A DNA stretch of 64,000 bases from Monilinia fructicola. Its lineage: Eukaryota; Ascomycota; Leotiomycetes; Helotiales; Sclerotiniaceae. Numbering within the stretch: position 1 is the first letter of the stretch; each line of letters starts with the position of its first letter. Positions 57,230 through 64,000 of the stretch are shown here, piece by piece. The position numbers and the translations under genes were made by a program. A model generated the notes under the pieces. It worked only from the letters and a program-made list of their open reading frames with translations, was not told the origin of the DNA and ran no database searches. Location of the stretch: positions 1,364,001-1,428,000 of the forward strand of contig VICG01000011.1 of the NCBI GenBank assembly GCA_008692225.1, in the 5' to 3' direction.

Positions 57230-58268
57230 TTACTCCTTGGGAGTTTCACGCGATGTACCTTTTTCCTCGTCTTCTAACATCGTTCTTCTACCTTCAACTG
57301 TGAAGTATAGACTCTTTCCAGCACTCTCCAAAACATTCGTAATTCTACCACCAATACCTTGTAACATAGCCACCAAATTGGCCCCGTAAACCATCCAGAC
57401 CTCCCTCAATACTTCCAACCCATTTCGTGCCATCAACATCAAACACTTTGCCCTCGACTCTCGCTCCCAATAGGAATAGCTTCTGTAATCCGCTCTGGAC
57501 AGTGGGATCATGCCACCCTGGATTGGCCCTTTTTTTAGGAGCAGGGAATAACGGAGCACTGGGCGACAAAATTGTCAAGGCTGTCTTCAGATGCTGGGGC
57601 GAAACACCAGGGAATGTTAAGAGTACAACTGGACCAGCCAACAACGGGGATAGATCATGTGAGTTTTTGAACTTTCTACCCGAAATAGCTTCATGAGCCG
57701 CGCTTGAAAGCGTATGTGTCAAGCCATCCCCCCTCGCATTCACAATCGGTATAGTCGCCGAGGAAGGCGTGGCAGGATCCGTAGGATCTAACTTGGAAAC
57801 TTGGGAGTCTGGCTTGTAGAACTCGACGATGCGAAGAGCAGCTGCTAGGATTCCAGTTTGCACAATCTCGAGCTTAATGCCATCTGCGAGGTTGAGGTTG
57901 GGTTGGCCTTCTGCCTCGCGGGCTGCATCGACTTTGCGGAGGGCGATGGCAAGTTCGCGACGGATGGCTACCCATTCCCCGGCTTTGAGGTTGTTGTGTT
58001 GAAAGAGGAGCATGAGGGGCGTGGAGCGGAGGAGCGAGGCATATTTTCTGAGGAGTTGGGATTTGCGGAACTCGGGAGGCTTGTAGGATGGTGGTTGGGT
58101 TGAGGGAAAGCGGGATATAGGAGGGGACGCTTTGGTCATTTGCTCGTGCGAGGCGGCTGGTGTGAATGCAGCTGCTGCGGTAGCATATTGTCGATTCCTG
58201 AGGGGAGCCCTTTTACATCGGAGGATGGAGGCTATTGCCTTTGAGGGCGTATGTATTCGTGGACGCAT
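57230..58268 (-). CDS. mitochondrial ribosomal protein uL10m-like, with a one-base insertion
   Basis: The intended protein is about 345 aa from the ATG at 58268 (MRPRIHTPSKAIASILR), a basic mitochondrial-type leader. The L10 body follows: FRKSQLLRKYASLLRSTPLM, LFQHNNLKAGEWVAIRREL, LAGPVVLLTFPGVSPQHLKT, KLFLLGARVEGKVFDVDG. At the plus-strand A3 run 57374-57376 one base is extra: after GLDGLRGQ the frame ends quickly (GGYVTRYWW stop), while the next frame gives LVAMLQGIGGRITNVL, the expected L10 tail. uL10 anchors the stalk that recruits translation factors. A probable 5' UTR intron is at 58270-58336 (GTGAGT...CACAG), ending one base before the ATG. Confidence 0.88.
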
Positions 58269-58269
58269 C

Positions 58270-58336
58270 CTGTGAAATGTCAATTAGTATATATAATCGC
58301 CTACATCACTTCTGTAACATCATTGGCTCTACTCAC
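58270..58336 (-). other. probable 5' UTR intron of the uL10m gene
   Basis: Minus strand reads TTTTACAG|GTGAGTAG ... ATTTCACAG|GATGCGTCC, a good donor and acceptor just before the start codon. Confidence 0.55.
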
Positions 58337-58665
58337 CTGTAAAATAAGCTTGTTGAACAAATCTATGCTGGCACGCAATTTCAATGGACGAACTTGAGAA
58401 ATTCTAAAGAGGACTAGCGCCTTCTCAAATGAATGCCTCGGGATTAAGGTCAAGCGAACAATGAAAGTTGCTCATATACTTCCCGTGCCTATAAATACTA
58501 CCTAGCTATTACCCATTGGTGTGACTCAAAACTCAAATACGTTGCCGGACCCCGAGTACGTGCGACTTTGAGGTACAAAGAATTCTGAAAGAGTTTGTAG
58601 AAAAATTACGACGTTATCTAGAAAGCCAGCCAGTCTGAATCCCAAAACCCTTCAAAAAAGCAATT
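58337..58665. promoter_or_regulatory. divergent promoter between uL10m and TRP4
   Basis: About 330 nt between two opposed genes. No specific site recognised. Confidence 0.5.
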
Positions 58666-59974
58666 ATGGCTGCACCAACAGAACACAATGCATACGCACC
58701 TTCTCATCAGGCTATTTCAATCACACCCCTACTCAAACGATTATGGCCCTCACCTGGTGACAATAATGTTACAGCATCAGAAATCGCTTTAGCAATCTCA
58801 TACATTTTTACGGATTCATTGTCTCCAGTTCAAACCGGTGCATTACTCACGTGTCTGCACTTCACAGGATGGGATCGAAAAGCAGATGTTCTTGCGAAAT
58901 GCGCCGAAGCGATGAGAGACGCCGCATCACTTGTTGACAAAGAAGCCCTAGACAAAGTTGTCGCGGCGGTTGGAAGGCCAGAGGGAAGTTATAAGGGAGG
59001 CTTGGTAGGTTGTTCGAGGCAATTTTCTCAACATTGTTTTTCTGATTTATTTCTAGTGCGATATTGTGGGGACTGGAGGAGATGCACATCACACTTTCAA
59101 TATCTCGACCACATCCTCAATTCTGGCTTCATCCCTCTTGCTTGTGAGTAAGCATGGAAATAGAGCATCTACGTCTAAATCGGGATCAGCAGATCTTCTC
59201 ACTTCTACTTTACCTACAGCCCCAAACTTGGCAGCGGTGACTCCTGATACTATCATCAAGGTTTATCAAAAGAGCAATTATGCTTTCCTATTTGCACCAG
59301 TATTCCATCCCGGCATGAAATATGTCGCCCCTATCCGAAAGGAGCTCGGATGGAGAACAATCTTCAACCTTATGGGCCCCCTCGCCAACCCAATCGAATG
59401 CAGCATTGAAGCTCGAATCTTGGGAGTTGCTCGACGAGATATTGGACCCGTTTTTGCAGATGCTCTCAAGATTGGCGGCGCCAAAAAAGCCATGGTCGTT
59501 TGTGGAGAAGAGGACCTCGACGAAATCAGTTGCGCGGGACGTACATTTTGCTGGAAATTACTAGATCATTCCAAACATGACTCTTCATCTTCTGATGATG
59601 TCGGAATTGAGAGTTTCACAATTTGTGCTGCTGACTTTGGACTTCAAGCACACGAATTAAAGGATGTTTCACCAGGAAAAGAACCTCATGAGAATGCCGA
59701 AATTTTGATGAACTTATTGCAAAACAAACTACCAGACAATGACCCAATTTTAGAGTTCGTTCTCATGAACACCGCAGCCTTGTTTGTTGTCTCTGGAATT
59801 TGTGATGCAGATACCAGTGATATGGGACATGGGGATGATGGAAAAGTCATTACTGAGAGAGGACCTGGTGGTGGAAGATGGAAGGAAGGTGTACGAAGAG
59901 CTAGATGGGCTATCAAGAGTGGTGAAGCGTATAGACAATGGAGACAGTTTGTTGATGTTAGCAACAGTTTCTAA
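58666..59974 (+). CDS. TRP4: anthranilate phosphoribosyltransferase
   Basis: Two exons: 58666-59004 and 59057-59974, giving 418 aa; the 52-nt intron joins YKGGL to CDIVGTGGDAHHTFNIST. The PRPP-binding GTGGD is at 118-122, and KHGNRASTSKSGSADLL follows at ~145-161 with the conserved KHGNR. The anthranilate site region FNLMGPLANP and the end segment SGEAYRQWRQFVD are standard TrpD. It transfers phosphoribose to anthranilate, the second step of tryptophan synthesis. The reading frame is clean, unlike uL10m beside it. Confidence 0.96.
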
Positions 59975-60886
59975 GCAAGGAACGCAACCTTGAAAGGAAT
60001 TTTTGAATGAGATGAAGGCTTTGATATAGATGTGAGTTTATGGTACTGTACTGGCATCGGTAAATTGGCATGGAAAAGTTCTCGAGAGATTATCTAGTAT
60101 TCAATATACATCTCGATTGCTTTTGGAACTGTGAAAGTGGGTCTACTTGATCAAATCCATGATTAATTTTTGCGCCCCCATCTTGAATGACAATTCAGTA
60201 ACATGCCTCGGGTTTTGACGGCTTTCCGAACGATCCCCATTATGACATCTACTGTATCACTACCTTTTAGCTTCCGAGTCAAGTAGGCTGCTGTCTAGTG
60301 ATTGGGGGAAACTATGTCTTCTTATGGCAAGTAGACAGGAATTGCAACTTCATTGCTGATTTTAGTAATTATGTAAATTGGTGTGAAGTCGTGAACTAAT
60401 TGCCCTCCACGTCTCTCCAACTCTGGTTTACCCCCACCAAAGGTGTTCGGTCAATATCCATGGATAGTTCTAGCAGGCCGAAATCGCACTTCTTCAGTCG
60501 ACTCTCAAGTTCAAGTTCCCGAATGTAGACTGATCTAAATACTTGATCTTCATCCTCTTGACACGTCTACTCTTAATCCTGAACACTTCATCATAGAGAG
60601 TCTTACTGTAGCATCATATAAGATCAAGTCATATATGAGTGAGGTCTCTCCCTTCCTACATTATCAATTAGACAATCCAGAACTCCTAATCTTATCGGTA
60701 TCCATCAGTCAATCAATCTACATACCGAGTATCCATACATCCACCCATCCACTCCTATCAGCAACGAGGGGCAACGTATCTGTCTATCTATCTATCTAAC
60801 CCCACCATATAATAAATATCTCTTTGCATCTTTCCACATCTCTCAAGTCACACTTGTCTAATCCTCAAGTATCTCCAATCTTTACA
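59975..60886. other. intergenic region, no gene seen
   Basis: 912 nt. Contains ATCAATC/CATCCA repeats and (TATC)n near 60781-60798 just before the next gene. Confidence 0.55.
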
Positions 60887-62176
60887 ATGACTAAACCACA
60901 TATTCTTTTGTTAGGCGAAATTGACCAGTAAGCCACGCTGTAGTTTCCCCTACCATGAAGTTTGCTAATCCGTGTGTACCCCTTCAACAGTGCCAAAGCA
61001 GAATGGAGCGCACTCTCCGATATTGGTGAACTCATCGAACCCAAAGCCCGATCCCGCCAAGAATTCATCGAGGAGTGCAAAAGTGGCCGTTTCGACAACG
61101 TCGTGGCCACATACCGAACTTTCACCAGCGTGGCCATCACAGGACTAATTGATGAGGAACTGATCAGTGCGCTACCAAAGAGTTTGAAGTTCATTGCTCA
61201 CAATGGTACGAGATCAGTTTTCCGATGCAGGGGCGGGTGTCGAGGCTAACATGTGGTGATAGGAGCTGGATATGACCAGATTGATGTACATGCCTGTACT
61301 GCGCGGGATATCCGAGTCTCGAACGTTCCAACGGCGGTCGATGATGCTACTGCCGATACCAACATGTTTCTCATTTTGGGAGCATTGAGAGGCTTCAATA
61401 CATGTTTGTCTCGGATTCCTTAAGAGTAGAAGTTGATTTCTGACCAATCGTAGCAATGATGGCTTTGAGAGCCGGCCACTGGAAGGGTTCTCCAGCACCA
61501 CCGCTTGGCCACGATCCACAAGGAAAGGTCCTTGGGATCTTGGGAATGGGTGGTATTGGAAGAAACCTCCAGAAGAAGGCAGCTGCTTTCGGCATGGTAT
61601 CTCAATACCACAACCGTACAAAACTCTCTGACGAATTGAGCGGAGGTGCCAAATATGTTAGCTTCGATGAATTATTGGCTACCAGCGATGTCATTTCCTT
61701 AAATTTGCCTTTGAATGTGAGTCCTCAACGCAACGACAGCTCAAAAGCCGTTCATCTGACAGCTCCATAGAAAAACACTCGTCACATCATCTCCACCGAG
61801 GAGTTCAAGAAAATGAAGAAGGGTGTTGTCATCACTAACACAGCCAGAGGTGCAGTCATGAACGAAGATGCTCTCGTAAAGGCACTCGAATCTGGCCAAG
61901 TCTGGTCCGCAGGTTTGGATGTTTTTGAAGAGGAGCCAAAGGTCCATCAAGGGCTCATTAACAACCCACATGTCATGTTGGTACCACATATGGGAACAGT
62001 AAGTTATAGAAATGCACCCGCCATTTTGTTTCCTCAGCCCACCGGGACTAATTTTCGCGCAATAGTGGACTGTTGAGACTCAGACCAAGATGGAGATCTG
62101 GTGTATCGACAACGTACGAAGTGCGATTGAGAAAGGAAAGTTGATGAGCCCAGTTGGAGAGCAAAAGGACATGTAG
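60887..62176 (+). CDS. D-2-hydroxyacid dehydrogenase (glyoxylate/hydroxypyruvate reductase type)
   Basis: Six exons: 60887-60927, 60991-61205, 61263-61403, 61454-61716, 61771-61998, 62066-62176, giving 332 aa. Introns are 50-67 nt and all joins keep frame. The NAD(P)-binding GMGGIG is at 163-168 (VLGILGMGGIGR). Catalytic residues expected of the family are R246 (NTARGAV), E275 (DVFEEEP) and H293 (VPHMGT). The substrate-side AHNGAGYDQIDV is also present. These enzymes reduce small 2-oxoacids such as glyoxylate or hydroxypyruvate; the exact substrate is not told by sequence. The last exon is small (WTVETQTKMEIW...). Confidence 0.93.
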
Positions 62177-64000
62177 ACGGGGGGAAATGGAAATTCGTGA
62201 GCATTTGGGGTCCGGTGCCATTTGTGTATTACTTCGGAGCGTATGTCGGTTACATATTGGGTAAATAGCATGGCAGTCTTCCTTCCGAGAAGGATGTTGG
62301 TCACATGTATTACTGGGTAGGTCCCGTTGTAAATAGTACTGTTAGCTTCCTCGATTGACACTATCACTTCCTACAAATAGATAATTCTTCCATGAACCCC
62401 TTCTACTTCATCCATACTTCTCTCACACGCACGAGCGAATCAAATGTCATCCCACAAGCCACACACTCATAAAATATTCCTTTGCAGAAGAAAATCATTC
62501 CCGCACCCCCATCGACTATCCACAACCCCCCCCCCCCCCTTAGCACCGCACACCACAACTTCTCGTGGCGACCCTCAGGGCCAGGCGCCCTCGAATAGCA
62601 TACAAAGGGCCACAAACATGGGGCCAAGGAATCCTTCTATAGATAGAGCGAATCGATTTGCCCCTGGCGACGGATCCCCACCATGCAACCCCGTCGCTCC
62701 TCCCATCCACCCCAACCCCTCCAAACATCCCTCTATCACGCACACATCAAGCTCCCAGATGGAACAAAATGATCGGGCACGATATGTCGGTAGCAAGAAT
62801 CACAGGTTCGTGTCTCCCCACGCTCAGCTCTGGAAGGCATGTCTGCAAAACGACGAACAAGAAATGAAAAGCCCGGCCATCCACCATCGTATATCCCATT
62901 CTTCTCCAACCACCAATCACGGCTTACGAATCGCAAGTCACAAAGTATCCCGTACATGCCATCTAATATATTCTCCGGGTAGTAATCCCTACCTCCCTTC
63001 CTCCCTTCCTCCCTTCCTCCATCCATCCCTCCGTCCCCTTCCCCTCTCTCCTCACCAAGCAACAACCGACCCCGACCGACCGACCGACCAGCCAACCAAC
63101 CAACCACACACACGATCAAATCCATCTAGGTAAGTACGTAAAAAAAATATATCTCAAAAACAAAAACCCCCCATCACCTCACCTCTTCCATGACCTCTAC
63201 CTCCCTCTACCCCTCTAACCCCCCGACTTCCAAAATCCCATCAATCCCATACCCATATCGTAAGGTGGCACTCGCCCGAGTCATGTCCCCAAACCACACG
63301 TCACCCAGCGACTTGTGTCATGTAGTGGCCGTGGCACGAACCCGCGGTCAGTACCAAGGAACTTGGACGTGTGGACTTGGTGATCGACGAAACACTTGAT
63401 CAACCCTCAGATACCAACCCCGCAATCCGAGTTGCCCGCCCAAATCCTCCTACATCATCAGTGACCGGAAGCACTTGCTAGGAAGTTTGGTCGCATCTTC
63501 ATGACTCAAAATTAGTAATTTATATAGACGGTATTCAACGTCTAACACATCAAGGAACACACAATCAAATTCGTCACTATGTATGCAAGAGGATCCATAA
63601 TATCAACTATTACCAAAAAAATTATTTTCTAATGTGAGATCAATTCCGGACTAGACTATCATGATCCTTCCTCTAACTTCTGCTTTTTGTATACCATGCT
63701 GCACACGAGAGATGGCAAGAATCAGAATGTAGAAGACGGACGACACCCGAGAAACGCACGCAAAAAAACAAAGAGGAAGCCCCGCGGAATCATAGCTAAA
63801 ACGAGATTCATAGCCATGAGAAGACGTAAGAGCTCAAATCATCATACAGTTACCACCCTTGCGCCCCTCATTGATGTACCGCTGAAGACACAAGAATAAG
63901 TTTGAGAGATGCACCAATGACCAATTTGGAGGAGCGGTGGAGATATGAACGGTTTTGATTGGTTTTGAAGTATCTTGCAAACACAATCGTGGTATAGGGG
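62177..64000. other. 1.8-kb region with low-complexity DNA, no gene seen
   Basis: Holds a C13 run near 62527-62540, C-rich and CCAACC/CTTCCTCC/GACC tracts at 62680-63125, then AT-richer DNA. A 69-codon basic ORF at 63687-63899 shows no family pattern. A gene could begin beyond the right edge. Confidence 0.55.
62992..63108. repeat. CCTCCCTT / GACC / CCAA simple repeats
   Basis: (CCTTCCTCC)n at about 62993-63030, (GACC)n at about 63067-63090 and (CCAA)n after it on the plus strand. Confidence 0.75.

Noticed and set aside
62444..63133. 229-codon Pro/His/Ser-rich ORF
   Set aside because: It spans a C13 run and CCAACC/CTTCC repeats; the sequence is low-complexity with no domain.

Overview
The window looks like nuclear chromosome DNA of a filamentous ascomycete, most likely a Leotiomycete of the Botrytis/Sclerotinia type. 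This rests on short introns (about 47-180 nt, one of 759 nt) with GT...AG ends and CTAAC/CTGAC-like branch points, moderate AT-rich composition, long microsatellite-filled intergenic DNA, and protein sequences I recall as close to Sclerotiniaceae orthologues. Species cannot be fixed from the sequence alone.

Layout. 0-6 kb: RIC1 (-) and TEX1/THOC3 (+) diverge from a 400-nt promoter. 7.8-10.8 kb: seven-exon Zn2Cys6 transcription factor (+). 12.8-14.1 kb: mitoribosomal uL2m (-). 15.9-17.5 kb: B-type cyclin (+). 19.5-21.7 kb: SV2-like MFS transporter (+). 22.9-24.5 kb: casein kinase 2 regulatory subunit (+), with a 759-nt first intron. 25.6-26.8 kb: aldo-keto reductase (+). 27.7-28.5 kb: GC-rich secreted GPI-type protein (+). 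28.9-36.5 kb: TRM11 (-), RPP40 (+), an ankyrin protein (-) and TRL1 (+). 38.9-39.7 kb: CAP/PR-1 secreted protein (-). 42-44 kb: HIT protein and a second aldo-keto reductase (-). 45-48.6 kb: FAM192A/Fyv6-like (+), ERG2 (-), CUS2/TAT-SF1-like (-). 50.5-52.5 kb: one or two unrecognised genes (+). 55.1 kb: initiator tRNA-Met (-). 55.6-62.2 kb: PI-PLC-like protein (+), uL10m (-), anthranilate phosphoribosyltransferase (+), D-2-hydroxyacid dehydrogenase (+). The last 1.8 kb shows no gene.

Genes are mostly unrelated housekeeping loci. The notable exception is the 28.9-36.5 kb block, where a tRNA methyltransferase, an RNase P/MRP subunit and tRNA ligase lie together; an initiator tRNA gene sits 19 kb further on. 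Two mitoribosomal proteins and two aldo-keto reductases are also present, not adjacent.

The most unusual signal is a set of single-base indels inside strongly conserved coding sequence. TRL1 and the PI-PLC gene each have a compensating pair about 75-80 nt apart; ERG2 and uL10m each have one extra base in an A/T run; one MFS intron junction may have another. Sequencing or assembly error is the simplest explanation, but real strain lesions or frameshifting cannot be excluded here. I found no transposon, CRISPR array, biosynthetic gene cluster or clear new defence-like system.
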